From positions 1,065,501 to 1,129,500 of the forward strand of contig JAUISW010000001.1 of the NCBI GenBank assembly GCA_030434875.1: DNA of 64,000 nucleotides, given 5' to 3'. The notes beneath the pieces were generated by a model. That model was not told the origin of the DNA. It searched no databases and saw nothing but the letters and a program-made list of their open reading frames with translations. A program made the position numbers and the translations under genes. This DNA comes from Lachnospiraceae bacterium C1.1 (GTDB taxonomy: Bacteria > Bacillota > Clostridia > Lachnospirales > Lachnospiraceae). Of the stretch, positions 18,601 to 27,552 are shown piece after piece; positions within the stretch are counted from its first letter, which is position 1, and each line of letters begins with the position of its first letter.

Positions 18601-20772
18601 ATGGGTTGGTTTGATGAACAGATAAAACAGCGCATAAAGTCTGATGATGAAATATTTGAAGATTCATTTTACAGACTTACCAGCGCTGTTACGGGAAAAA
18701 GACTTTCTGATCTAATGAATGATGACAGGCAGGCAACAAGGGAGGCTATTTTTGATGTCCTGCGTTTTTATCATGTAAGACATAAAGATATTCCGAATGT
18801 AGATAATGCAGAAGATGAACTGGAATTCTTTCTCAGACCTGCCGGCATAATGAGCAGAAATGTCGAACTTAGCGGCAAATGGTATAAAGATGCCAGCGGA
18901 GCAATGCTTTCATCAAGAACAGATGATAATAGTGTTATTGCTCTTATTCCGGGAAAATTTTCAGGCTATGTTTTTTTTGATTATAAGGCAGGTAAAAATG
19001 TTAGTATAAACAGCAAAAATGCAGAACTGATCTCTAAAGATGCTCTTGTATTCTATAAACCGCTGCCAATGAAAAAACTCAGCGCTAAAGACCTGCTTAT
19101 TTTCTCTATGGAGCATATTTATGGTTCTGACATAGGATTATGTATTTTAACACTGTTAATAACTGCTGTTTTAGGTATGATAATAACATCTTTAAACAAT
19201 CTGTTATTTGGTAAGGTTTTAATTAGCGGTAGTTATAAGTTACTTGGAGCTATGGCATGTTTTATGCTGTCAGTCAGTCTAAGCAATATACTTTTTGGTG
19301 CTATTAATTCACTTGTTATACAAAGAATTGCAACCCGGCTCGAGCTTGTAGTCAAATCAGCAACTATGATGCGGATATTGTCTTTGCCGGTAACTTTTTT
19401 TAAGCAATACAGTTCCGGCGAACTTGTAGGAAGAGCAGAGTATATTACAGATATTGTCGATAGTCTTATAAATACCGGAATATCATCTATTCTTGCACCT
19501 ATTGTATCAATTTTTTATTTGATTCAGATGAGTTTTTATGCTCCTTCACTTATGATCCCTTCTTTCGTGATAATTATTTTGATAACCGGAGTTTCTGTCA
19601 TAGCAACTTTGATGGAAATACCCATAGCAAGGCGCTATATGGAATCAGAAACGAAAGAACAGGGTATCAGTTATTCGATTATCAATGGAGTTCAAAAAAT
19701 ACGTCTTGCCGGGGCAGAAAAACGCGCCTTTGCACAGTGGGCAAAAAAATATTCAGATGCTGCAGAGAAATATCATCCTCCATTATTTGTCAGGGTATAC
19801 CCCGTGATCAGCAATGCTATAGTGTTGATCGGCTCAATAGTTATATATTTTACAGCAGTAAGAAATGATGTAAATGTTGCTGAATTTATGGCATTCAGTA
19901 CCGGACATGCAATGATAAATGCTGCATTTGGATCTCTTGTAAATGCAGTTGCTGTTTTAGCACAGTTGAAACCTGTAATTGAACTTGCAAAACCGATTTT
20001 AGAAGCGGAGCCTGAAATAAGCGAAGAAAAGGCAATTGTAACCAAGGTTTCAGGCAGAATAGAATTAAATAATGTAAGTTTTAGATATGATGAAAGTCAG
20101 CCGATGCTGATAGATAATCTTTCACTTAAGATCAAAGCAGGAGATTATATTGCGATAGTTGGTAAAACAGGTTCCGGAAAATCGACGCTGATGCGCCTGC
20201 TGCTTGGTTTTGAAAAGAGTGAAAAAGGTGCTATATACTATGACAATAAAGATATTCGAAATCTGGATCTGAAATCTCTTCGACGTAAAATTGGAGTTGT
20301 ACTTCAAAATGGAAATATTTTTACCGGAGATATTTTTGCCAATATTGCTGTAAATAACAATAAGCTTACTTTGGATGAAGCCTGGGAAGCTGCAGAAATT
20401 TCAGGTATTGCTGACGAAATCAGAGAAATGCCTATGGGAATGGCAACAATAATCAGTGATGGAAGCGGTGTTATCTCCGGAGGACAGAAACAGAGAATAA
20501 TGATCGCCAGAGCTATAGCTTCTAAGCCTAAGATTCTAATGATGGATGAAGCCACAAGTGCCCTTGATAATATTACGCAGAAAAAAATCTCAGATGCATT
20601 AGACAGGCTTGACTGTACAAGGATAATCATAGCTCACAGGCTTTCTACAATAAAACAATGTAATAGGATCATAGTATTATCAGAGGGAAAAATCGTTGAA
20701 GATGGAGATTACGAAAGTCTTATCGCAAGAGGAGGACTCTTTAGTAATCTTGTTAAAGAACAAATGGCATAG
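18601..20772 (+). CDS. NHLM-type ABC exporter, second subunit
   Basis: This 723-residue ABC protein is the partner of the preceding exporter. Its N-terminal 150 residues lack peptidase motifs and are instead a variable cytoplasmic domain (LRPAGIMSRNVELSGKWYKD). Six membrane helices follow, then the ATPase with Walker A GKTGSGKSTLMR, signature VISGGQKQRIM and Walker B ILMMDEATSALD. It begins 13 bases after the first exporter gene. The order peptidase-ABC then ABC matches the NHLM two-component arrangement, which probably works as a heterodimer. Confidence 0.85.
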   Translation: MGWFDEQIKQRIKSDDEIFEDSFYRLTSAVTGKRLSDLMNDDRQATREAIFDVLRFYHVRHKDIPNVDNAEDELEFFLRPAGIMSRNVELSGKWYKDASGAMLSSRTDDNSVIALIPGKFSGYVFFDYKAGKNVSINSKNAELISKDALVFYKPLPMKKLSAKDLLIFSMEHIYGSDIGLCILTLLITAVLGMIITSLNNLLFGKVLISGSYKLLGAMACFMLSVSLSNILFGAINSLVIQRIATRLELVVKSATMMRILSLPVTFFKQYSSGELVGRAEYITDIVDSLINTGISSILAPIVSIFYLIQMSFYAPSLMIPSFVIIILITGVSVIATLMEIPIARRYMESETKEQGISYSIINGVQKIRLAGAEKRAFAQWAKKYSDAAEKYHPPLFVRVYPVISNAIVLIGSIVIYFTAVRNDVNVAEFMAFSTGHAMINAAFGSLVNAVAVLAQLKPVIELAKPILEAEPEISEEKAIVTKVSGRIELNNVSFRYDESQPMLIDNLSLKIKAGDYIAIVGKTGSGKSTLMRLLLGFEKSEKGAIYYDNKDIRNLDLKSLRRKIGVVLQNGNIFTGDIFANIAVNNNKLTLDEAWEAAEISGIADEIREMPMGMATIISDGSGVISGGQKQRIMIARAIASKPKILMMDEATSALDNITQKKISDALDRLDCTRIIIAHRLSTIKQCNRIIVLSEGKIVEDGDYESLIARGGLFSNLVKEQMA

Positions 20773-20776
20773 CAGG

Positions 20777-20789
20777 GTTACTGTTCACA
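20777..20789 (+). repeat. Single copy of the dispersed end sequence GTTACTGTTCACA
   Basis: This 13 bp sequence follows the exporter stop by four bases and equals the left end of the palindromic element at 22512-22659. No matching right end was found nearby, so it is a solo or decayed copy. Confidence 0.5.
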
Positions 20790-20821
20790 GGCAAATATAT
20801 TCTAAAAAATTTTGATTATCA

Positions 20822-20851
20822 TTGACATGTCAGACAGATAAAAGTTAAAAT
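20822..20851 (+). promoter_or_regulatory. Candidate promoter for the amidase gene
   Basis: TTGACA at 20822-20827 and TAAAAT at 20846-20851 are separated by 18 bases, about 85 bases before the start codon. Confidence 0.5.
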
Positions 20852-20934
20852 ACATATGGAATATTTTATTATTTAAACATATATAATTTATTTTTATAAT
20901 AAATATTTCAAATATCATCAGAGGAGAGTATTAA

Positions 20935-21597
20935 ATGATTTCGCGTATTTTAAGAAAATCTGTCATTTGCTCTGTAATTTCATGTATTTTAGCAGTAGGA
21001 CTTACGACGAATGCGTTTGCAACTACTATAGTTCTGGATCCCGGACATGGAAATGCTACCAAAACAAATAAGGGTGCATACTATGAACCCTATAAAGAGG
21101 AAGAACTTACATTACAGCTTTCACAACAGATAAAAGAAGAACTTTCACAGGTTGATGGTCTTAAGGTTGAACTTACTAGAACTACAAATGACACAGACCT
21201 GACACTTCAGGAACGCGCTGATTATGCAAAGTCAGTTGGAGCTGATTATCTTATAAGTATTCATTTTAATGCCTGCGGTAATCATGACAAATATGGTACG
21301 GAGATCTGGACATCTGCATATGGAAAGAATTACACAACAGGGCTTTCACTTGGAAGTTATATTCTTCAGCAGACAACAGGTTTAGGTCTTAGTTGTAAAA
21401 GCATACGTACCAGACTCGGTTCTAACGGAGATTATTATGGAATCATAAGAAACGGCGTTGCTAATGGTATTCCAACAATTATTCTTGAGCAGTGCTATCT
21501 TGATAGTCCTATAGATCGTGCATTCCTTGAAAATGGAACTTCTGATATTGCACATGCTGATGCTGTTGGAATTTATAATTTCCTTTGTGCACAGTGA
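20935..21597 (+). CDS. Secreted N-acetylmuramoyl-L-alanine amidase (Amidase_3)
   Basis: This 220-residue zinc amidase cuts the bond between muramic acid and the stem peptide of peptidoglycan. A signal peptide covers about residues 1-29. The zinc ligands and catalytic Glu fit IVLDPGHGNA near residue 33, KEEELTLQL near 60, ISIHFNACGN near 109 and ILEQCYLDS near 182. No wall-binding domain is present. It follows the exporter pair after its own promoter region, so it is a neighbour rather than a clear operon member. Confidence 0.9.
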   Translation: MISRILRKSVICSVISCILAVGLTTNAFATTIVLDPGHGNATKTNKGAYYEPYKEEELTLQLSQQIKEELSQVDGLKVELTRTTNDTDLTLQERADYAKSVGADYLISIHFNACGNHDKYGTEIWTSAYGKNYTTGLSLGSYILQQTTGLGLSCKSIRTRLGSNGDYYGIIRNGVANGIPTIILEQCYLDSPIDRAFLENGTSDIAHADAVGIYNFLCAQ

Positions 21598-21628
21598 TCA
21601 TAAAAGTCTATATCTTATTTTTTATTTA

Positions 21629-21660
21629 TTACCCGAATGCATTTGCCTGTGTTCGGGTAA
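21629..21660 (+). terminator. Hairpin between the amidase and esterase genes
   Basis: A 9 bp stem (TTACCCGAA with TTCGGGTAA) lies 32 bases after the amidase stop. The following U-tract is poor. Confidence 0.5.
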
Positions 21661-21681
21661 AATTGTAGTTCTGGAGGAAAA

Positions 21682-22497
21682 ATGATTAAATTAGAATTCA
21701 ATCTTTGCGAAGAGGGCTCAACTGAACATGCTAAAATAGAGTTTTTTCTGCAGGATTATTCCCCTAAAATGCCAAAATCCGAAAAAAGAGGAATGGTCAT
21801 AATCTGTCCTGGAGGCGGCTATGATCATCTTTCGGTAAGAGAATCAGAACCACTTGCATTTAAGTTTATGGCTGCAGGTTACAGTACTGCAATTCTGAGT
21901 TATTCTGTTGCACCTGCTAAATATCCAACAGCTTTGTATGAGCTTGCCAGGATCATACTTATGGTCAGAAGAAATGCTGAAGAATGGCATGTAGATCCCG
22001 ATAATATCATTTTGCAGGGCTCATCAGCAGGCGGACATCTGACAGCTTTAATGGGATGCATGTGGAAAGAACAGTTCTTAAAGGACTATCTGTCTGTAGA
22101 TGATTCCGAACTTTTACGTCCAAACCGGCTTATTCTTTCATATCCGGTAACGACGTCAGGCAAACGTGGGCATGCTGCATCATTTCAGAATCTTCTTGGA
22201 AATAAGTTTGATGAGCTTAAGGATAAAGTATCTATAGAAAAGAATATAAATGCTGATTTCCCAAAAACATTTCTATGGCATACCTACAGTGATGAATCGG
22301 TTCCTGTTGAAGGATCTTTGCTTTTTGCCATAACTTTAAGGAAATATAAGATTAAATTTGAAATGCATATTTTTCCTGAAGGAGGACACGGTCTTGCTAC
22401 AGCAGATAGTATGACTGCAGATGCCGCCCCCGAGAATGTGCGACGTTCATGTTCGCAATGGATAGATCTTGCATTAAAATGGCTTGAATTATCTTAA
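21682..22497 (+). CDS. Alpha/beta hydrolase, esterase/lipase type
   Basis: This 271-residue cytoplasmic hydrolase has the oxyanion segment CPGGGYDHLSVRESEP near residue 45, the nucleophile Ser in LQGSSAGGHLTAL near residue 113, and the catalytic His in FPEGGHGLATAD near residue 236. The Asp is probably in HTYSDESVPVEGS. Relatives (the BD-FAE and Aes-like group) often remove acetyl groups from sugars or polysaccharides, which would suit a plant-polymer lifestyle. The specific substrate is not readable. No signal peptide is present. Confidence 0.8.
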   Translation: MIKLEFNLCEEGSTEHAKIEFFLQDYSPKMPKSEKRGMVIICPGGGYDHLSVRESEPLAFKFMAAGYSTAILSYSVAPAKYPTALYELARIILMVRRNAEEWHVDPDNIILQGSSAGGHLTALMGCMWKEQFLKDYLSVDDSELLRPNRLILSYPVTTSGKRGHAASFQNLLGNKFDELKDKVSIEKNINADFPKTFLWHTYSDESVPVEGSLLFAITLRKYKIKFEMHIFPEGGHGLATADSMTADAAPENVRRSCSQWIDLALKWLELS

Positions 22498-22511
22498 GCA
22501 AAAAAAATAAA

Positions 22512-22659
22512 TGTTACTGTTCACACCTTACAGGTGCTCACAGTAACTGGATTTGCCCATTTTAAGATTGCCTGCGGCAATAGGGCAAATCCATATTTCC
22601 TGTTTTATGCTGTCTTACGCTCAGCGCAGCAGGTGCGCAGAGCTGTGTGAACAGTAACA
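22512..22659. repeat. 148 bp palindromic intergenic element with 15 bp perfect inverted ends
   Basis: The ends are TGTTACTGTTCACAC (22512-22526) and its exact complement (22645-22659). Inside lies a second nested stem, GGATTTGCCC at 22549-22558 with GGGCAAATCC at 22583-22592, and within that ATTGCC/GGCAAT. The same end sequence occurs at 20777 and beside the IS4 element at position 1763. The form suggests a MITE-like or REP-like dispersed repeat that could also fold as RNA. No target duplication was found. Confidence 0.6.
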
Positions 22660-22697
22660 AATAAATACAAAATCTATGCATAAATATACATTTTTTC

Positions 22698-22728
22698 TTG
22701 ACGTATTTTGATTGATGAGTTTTAATAT
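22698..22728 (+). promoter_or_regulatory. Candidate promoter for the amino acid transporter operon
   Basis: TTGACG at 22698-22703 is followed after 17 to 19 bases by TTTAATAT at 22721-22728. The start codon of the binding protein is about 40 bases further on. Confidence 0.5.
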
Positions 22729-22766
22729 AGTAAGTGAATTAATTAATTACTGAGGAGGAAATTTAT

Positions 22767-23591
22767 ATGAAAAAGAAAATTATATCTGTTTTAATTGCAT
22801 CTGCAATGGCTTTATCACTTTCAGCCTGTGGTTCAGCTACTGCTTCAACAGCATCAACTGCAGCAGCTCCCTCTGCAAGCGCAGAAACTGAGGCTGCATC
22901 ATCAGAAGCAGCAGAGGCTCCGGCAGACGGTGGTAAACTTGTTATGGCTACAAATGCTGAGTTCCCGCCTTATGAATATCATGACAGTGATCAGATCGTT
23001 GGAATTGATGCTGAGATAGCTGCAGCAATAGCTAAGGAACTTGGATGTGAGCTTGAGATCGAGGATATCGCTTTTGATTCCATCATTCCTGAAGTAACCA
23101 GCGGTAAGGCTGATTTTGGTATGGCAGGAATGACAGTTACCGAAGAAAGAAAGCAGAGTGTTAATTTCTCTGATACATACGCAACAGCAAGACAGTCTGT
23201 AATTGTAAAGGAAGATTCAGATATTACTGATATTGATGGTCTTACAGGCAAGCTTATCGGTGTTCAGACAGGTACAACAGGCGATCTTTACGCTACAGAT
23301 GATTACGGCGATGAGAACATCGAGCGTTACAGCAAGGGTATGGAGGCTGTACAGGCACTTGCACAGGGTAAGATCGATGCAGTTATCATTGATAATGAGC
23401 CTGCAAAGGTTTATGTAGCTGAAAACGAAGGCCTTAAGATACTTGATACAGCTTATGCTGAGGAAGAGTATGCTATTTGTGTAGCACTTGACAATACTGA
23501 GCTTGTAGATAAGATAAACACAGCTCTTGCAAAGCTTAAAGAAGACGGAACCATTGACGGAATCGTTGCAAAATATATTAAGAGTGAATAA
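22767..23591 (+). CDS. Amino acid ABC transporter substrate-binding lipoprotein
   Basis: This 274-residue extracellular binding protein belongs to solute-binding family 3 (polar amino acids). It has a lipoprotein signal ending LSAC, an Ala/Ser/Thr/Glu-rich linker to about residue 52, then the family-3 fold with ATNAEFPPYEYHD, VGIDAEIAAAIAKELG and KADFGMAGMTVTEERK. The permease and ATPase genes follow directly. The ligand class is probably polar amino acids such as glutamine or cystine, but it cannot be fixed from sequence. Confidence 0.92.
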   Translation: MKKKIISVLIASAMALSLSACGSATASTASTAAAPSASAETEAASSEAAEAPADGGKLVMATNAEFPPYEYHDSDQIVGIDAEIAAAIAKELGCELEIEDIAFDSIIPEVTSGKADFGMAGMTVTEERKQSVNFSDTYATARQSVIVKEDSDITDIDGLTGKLIGVQTGTTGDLYATDDYGDENIERYSKGMEAVQALAQGKIDAVIIDNEPAKVYVAENEGLKILDTAYAEEEYAICVALDNTELVDKINTALAKLKEDGTIDGIVAKYIKSE

Positions 23592-23608
23592 AAAACAGGA
23601 AGTTTGAA

Positions 23609-24304
23609 ATGTTAGAAAACCTTAAAAGTCAGTTTATATTAAATTTCGTAGAAGATAATCGCTGGTCATATCTCTTAAATGGTCTTGGAGTGACGCTTAA
23701 AATCACATTTTTTGCGGCTCTCCTGGGCCTTTTAATTGGCTTTATCATTGCAATGATCAGGGGTGCATACCAGGGAACCGGTAAATATAAAATCCCAAAT
23801 GCCATCTGTAATCTTTATCTTACAGTAATAAGGGGAACTCCGGTAGTTGTTCAGCTTATGATAATCTATTTTGTTATTTTCGGAAGTGTCAGGATCGACA
23901 AATCACTTGTTGCTATCCTTGCATTTGGAATCAACTCCGGTGCATATCAGGCTGAAATATTCAGATCCGGTATACAGGCAATACCTAAGGGACAGTATGA
24001 GGCAGGACGTTCACTTGGCTTTTCCTATAAAGAGACCATGCTTACGGTTATTATGCCTCAGGCGATCAGAAATGTTATTCCTACACTTTTGAATGAATTT
24101 ATTGCTTTGCTTAAGGAAACTTCGGTTGCAGGTTATATTGCACTTGAAGATCTCACCAAGGGCGGAGATATCATAAGAAGCCGTACATATTCTGCATTTA
24201 TGCCTCTTATAGCAGTTGCAGTTATTTATCTTTTGATGGTGCTCCTTATGGAACAGCTTGTTAAATTTATTGAACGGAGGCTTAATAAAAATGGCAGAAA
24301 GTAA
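23609..24304 (+). CDS. Polar amino acid ABC transporter permease
   Basis: This 231-residue inner membrane permease (HisM/GlnP type) has about five helices. The coupling loop [25 protein letters not shown] near residue 131 contacts the ATPase. The [17 protein letters not shown] segment near residue 72 is typical of the family. It starts 17 bases after the binding protein and overlaps the ATPase start by 14 bases. Confidence 0.93.
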   Translation: MLENLKSQFILNFVEDNRWSYLLNGLGVTLKITFFAALLGLLIGFIIAMIRGAYQGTGKYKIPNAICNLYLTVIRGTPVVVQLMIIYFVIFGSVRIDKSLVAILAFGINSGAYQAEIFRSGIQAIPKGQYEAGRSLGFSYKETMLTVIMPQAIRNVIPTLLNEFIALLKETSVAGYIALEDLTKGGDIIRSRTYSAFMPLIAVAVIYLLMVLLMEQLVKFIERRLNKNGRK

Positions 24305-25040
24305 TGACAGAAAGCCTCTGATCGAGGTTAAAGGTCTCGAGAAGTGCTTTGATAAAAAAAATATCCTTGATGGTATTGATGCGAAGTTTTATACAGGCGA
24401 TGTTGTCTGTGTTATCGGTCCTTCCGGATCCGGCAAATCAACCTTCCTTCGCTGTCTCAACCGTTTGGAAGAACCAACGGGCGGACAAATTATTTTCGAA
24501 GGAACGGATATCTGTGATCCTAAGACAGATATAGATAAACACAGACAGAAAATGGGAATGGTTTTCCAGCAATTTAATCTTTTCCCTCACATGAGTATAA
24601 TGAATAATCTTACCTGTGCACCTATAAAACTTCAGGGTAAAACTAAAGAAGAAGCGCAGGCAAAAGCAATTGAGTTGTTAAATAAAGTAGGACTTGGCGA
24701 TAGAGCGAATGATTATCCTTCAAGTCTTTCAGGCGGACAGCAGCAGCGTATAGCAATTGTTCGTGCTTTATGTATGGAGCCTGATGTAATGTTATTTGAT
24801 GAACCGACTTCAGCTCTTGATCCTGAAATGGTTGGAGAAGTATTAAATGTTATGAAGGATCTGGCTTCTCAAAAAATGACGATGATCGTTGTAACTCATG
24901 AGATGGGATTTGCAAGAGAAGTTGCAAACAGAGTTATGTTTCTTGATGGTGGTAAATTTATTGAGGAGAATTCTCCGGAAGAATTCTTTACACATCCTGT
25001 AAATGAAAGAACCAAGCTCTTCCTGAGTAAAGTTTTATAA
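24291..25040 (+). CDS. Polar amino acid ABC transporter ATP-binding protein
   Basis: This 249-residue ATPase (GlnQ/HisP type) drives the importer formed with the two preceding genes. Walker A is [12 protein letters not shown], the signature is [11 protein letters not shown], Walker B is [12 protein letters not shown], and the switch region is [13 protein letters not shown] chose the ATG at 24291, inside the permease end, because GGAGG precedes it by about nine bases. A longer reading frame from 24258 lacks a ribosome site. Confidence 0.93.
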   Translation: MAESNDRKPLIEVKGLEKCFDKKNILDGIDAKFYTGDVVCVIGPSGSGKSTFLRCLNRLEEPTGGQIIFEGTDICDPKTDIDKHRQKMGMVFQQFNLFPHMSIMNNLTCAPIKLQGKTKEEAQAKAIELLNKVGLGDRANDYPSSLSGGQQQRIAIVRALCMEPDVMLFDEPTSALDPEMVGEVLNVMKDLASQKMTMIVVTHEMGFAREVANRVMFLDGGKFIEENSPEEFFTHPVNERTKLFLSKVL

Positions 25041-25054
25041 ATAATTAAAATTCC

Positions 25055-25100
25055 AAAGATACGTTTACATAAAAACATTATGTAAACGTATCTTTTTTTA
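25055..25100 (+). terminator. Strong intrinsic terminator after the amino acid transporter
   Basis: An 18 bp perfect stem (left arm 25055-25072, right arm 25078-25095, including ACGTTTACATAA) is followed by a run of T residues. Confidence 0.9.
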
Positions 25101-25161
25101 ACGATAAAAATATGTTAAAGTTAAAGATAAAATAACATCTTAAGCGGAGATTTAAGGATAA

Positions 25162-25863
25162 ATGATAAGAATAGCTGTAGTAGAAGATGATGAAAATTAC
25201 CGTAATGAATTGGGCTCATTTCTTCAAAAGCTTGAAAGTGAAAATAATTATAAATTTAAGATCAGTTATTTTACTGATGGTGATGAGATCGCAGGCGGTT
25301 ATAAGGCTGTATATGATATTATTCTTATGGATATTGAAATGCAGTTTATGGACGGTATGAGCACTGCTGAATATATAAGAAAGTTTGATAGCAACGTGAT
25401 CATCATATTTATAACGAATACTCCCCAGTATGCTATGAAAGGATATCAGGTTGATGCTTTGGATTATTGTCTGAAACCTCTTTCGTATTTTGCGTTCTCA
25501 CAACGGATGATAAAAGCTATAGCAAAGCTTGATAATAAAAAAGAAAAAACAATAGCTATTAGTTTAAGGAATGGAATACGCAAGATAGAGCTCTCAAAGC
25601 TTCTATACATAGAAGTCTTAAATCATGATCTGATTTATCATACAATTGATGAGAAAATTGAATCCAGAGGCACTATGCGTGAGATGGAGGAAGCATTGGC
25701 AAAAGAGCATTTTTTCAGATGTTCAAAATGTTATCTTGTCAATCTGGAGCACGTGAATAAAGTTGATGATCTTTCTGTTACAGTAGGTTCAGATATTTTA
25801 CAGATAAGCCGTCTCAAGAAAAAGCAATTTATGGATGAATTAAATAAATTTATGAATGAATAA
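25162..25863 (+). CDS. LytTR-family response regulator
   Basis: This 233-residue regulator pairs a receiver domain (about residues 1-120; acidic pocket EDDE, phosphoacceptor in IILMDIEMQFMDG near residue 56, Lys in YCLKPLSYF) with a C-terminal LytTR DNA-binding domain (AISLRNGIRKIELSKLLYIE, then FFRCSKCYLVNLEHVNKV). This AgrA/ComE form commonly controls peptide signalling, bacteriocin or surface genes. The kinase gene follows 17 bases later. Its target promoters are not evident. Confidence 0.92.
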   Translation: MIRIAVVEDDENYRNELGSFLQKLESENNYKFKISYFTDGDEIAGGYKAVYDIILMDIEMQFMDGMSTAEYIRKFDSNVIIIFITNTPQYAMKGYQVDALDYCLKPLSYFAFSQRMIKAIAKLDNKKEKTIAISLRNGIRKIELSKLLYIEVLNHDLIYHTIDEKIESRGTMREMEEALAKEHFFRCSKCYLVNLEHVNKVDDLSVTVGSDILQISRLKKKQFMDELNKFMNE

Positions 25864-25880
25864 GGGGATTATTTTCAGCA

Positions 25881-27203
25881 ATGAAAGAAATTATGACTAT
25901 TAATACACCCGGAATATATTATTCAATGGCATATTTCTGTGGAACTATTGGATTTCTCTGGCATAACAGTAAAGAAAAAGTTTCTTTCTGGTTTTTGAAA
26001 ATGGCTCTGTTTGCTCTTGCATTATCTGCTTTTATGGTTCTCACAGACGACAAACCAGCAATATTTTTTGTTCCTTTAATGCTTTGCTGTATTTTTTTTA
26101 TAACCGTTTTTATAAAATATATGTCTCAGGTTAAATGGATCGAAGCCTTATATCATACCGTCAGGGCATTTCTTTCAGGTGAATTTATGGCTTCTCTTGC
26201 CTGGCAGATCAATTTTTATCTTATAAAGAATGAAAAAATACCGATTGGATTTCTTCCGGAACTACCGGCTGCCCTTTTAATATATCTTCTGGTTACTATT
26301 TTCCTCTTAAAAATTGAAGGGCGTAGTAAAAAAGATAATTTAAGATTATATATTACAGAAAAAAATATAATTCCTGTCATAATAATTTCAATAATGGCAT
26401 TTTTTGTCAGTAACCTGGGATATATATATGGTGACACACCATTCAGCAGTGGATTCAGCGATGTGATGTTTATTATCAGAACTATGGTAGATCTGGCAGG
26501 TTTATCAATGCTTTATGCATACCATATGCAGCTTGTGGAAATCCAGATGGCATCCGACCTGCAGAAAACAGAAAATATGATGAGAATGCAGTATGAAAGC
26601 TATAAAAATTCAGAGGAAGCCGTGGCACTGATAAACCAGAAATATCACGATATTAAACATCAGATAGCAATTCTCCGTTCAGAAAGAGATAGTGCCGATT
26701 TTGCAGATTCTCTTGATAAAATAGAAAATGAGATAAAAAGTTATGAGGCACAGAATAAAACCGGAAATGAGATTCTGGATACAATACTCACAGGCAAAGT
26801 TCTCAGATGCCAGCAAAACAATATAGAATTTACAATCGTTGCTGATGGCGCGTTATTATCGTTTATGGATAAATTTGATATGGCATCTTTGTTTGGAAAC
26901 GCACTTGACAACGCCATAGAAGCATCCATGACTGTTGAAAATGAAAAAAAACGTCTTATACACCTGTCAATAGCCAGGCAGAAGGCTTTTATCAAAATTC
27001 AGATCGAGAACAGATTTGATGGGAATATAAGATTTGAAAACGGAATACCTTTAAGCAGGAAGGAGGATTCCAGATATCACGGTTTTGGAACAAAAAGCAT
27101 AAAAACTATTGTAGAAAAATACGGAGGGTCAGTAAATTTCACAGAAAAAGATAACTGGTTTAAGCTTAATATTCTTTTTAACATGAGGGTAAATGAGAGG
27201 TGA
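25881..27203 (+). CDS. GHKL sensor histidine kinase of the AgrC type
   Basis: The 440-residue kinase has several N-terminal hydrophobic helices (to about residue 225), a coiled linker, the phosphoacceptor region QKYHDIKHQIAILRS near residue 259, the N box FGNALDNAIEAS and the G box HGFGTKSIKTIVEKYGG. It should phosphorylate the LytTR regulator just upstream. The membrane part with no large extracellular domain matches sensors of small peptides or membrane signals. The ligand is unknown. Confidence 0.9.
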   Translation: MKEIMTINTPGIYYSMAYFCGTIGFLWHNSKEKVSFWFLKMALFALALSAFMVLTDDKPAIFFVPLMLCCIFFITVFIKYMSQVKWIEALYHTVRAFLSGEFMASLAWQINFYLIKNEKIPIGFLPELPAALLIYLLVTIFLLKIEGRSKKDNLRLYITEKNIIPVIIISIMAFFVSNLGYIYGDTPFSSGFSDVMFIIRTMVDLAGLSMLYAYHMQLVEIQMASDLQKTENMMRMQYESYKNSEEAVALINQKYHDIKHQIAILRSERDSADFADSLDKIENEIKSYEAQNKTGNEILDTILTGKVLRCQQNNIEFTIVADGALLSFMDKFDMASLFGNALDNAIEASMTVENEKKRLIHLSIARQKAFIKIQIENRFDGNIRFENGIPLSRKEDSRYHGFGTKSIKTIVEKYGGSVNFTEKDNWFKLNILFNMRVNER

Positions 27204-27206
27204 CGT

Positions 27207-27248
27207 ATGACAGGTCTACATAAATTAATTATGTTAATCAATTTTTAA
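27207..27248 (+). CDS. Possible 13-residue peptide after the kinase gene
   Basis: A short open frame (MTGLHKLIMLINF) starts three bases after the kinase stop, with GAGGTGA only two to four bases before its ATG. AgrC-type kinases often have small peptide genes nearby, which is why I list it. Its shortness, tight ribosome spacing and lack of a leader motif make chance quite possible. Confidence 0.2.
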   Translation: MTGLHKLIMLINF

Positions 27249-27312
27249 AAAAAGAAGCTTTATATTTCTCTTACAGAGGAAGCGAGGGAAATTATGCAGA
27301 ATAAAGATGTGT

Positions 27313-27350
27313 AAAAAAGGCGTTCTGAAAATTTCAGAATGCCTTTTTTA
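27313..27350 (+). terminator. Terminator after the two-component operon
   Basis: A stem with one mismatch (AGGCGTTCTGAAA with TTTCAGAATGCCT) is followed by six T residues. The rest of 27249-27552 holds no gene that I can support. Confidence 0.85.
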
Positions 27351-27552
27351 ATGACATTTAGTGATTGTATATAAAATAATGCATTGGTGTTTATGCAGAT
27401 TGTATAATAAGCAAAAAATTCACGTCATAAAATAGCACATTTGCGACAGAGCTGATATTTTTCCGACATAAAATGTTATCATTATTTGCAATGAAGTGGA
27501 ACTATAGTCAACATATAAACTTACGTTTATTGAGGAGCGTGGATTATAAATT

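Noticed and set aside
18601..19050. A second C39 peptidase in the second NHLM exporter
   Set aside because: The N-terminal domain has no Cys-His-Asp pattern of C39 enzymes.
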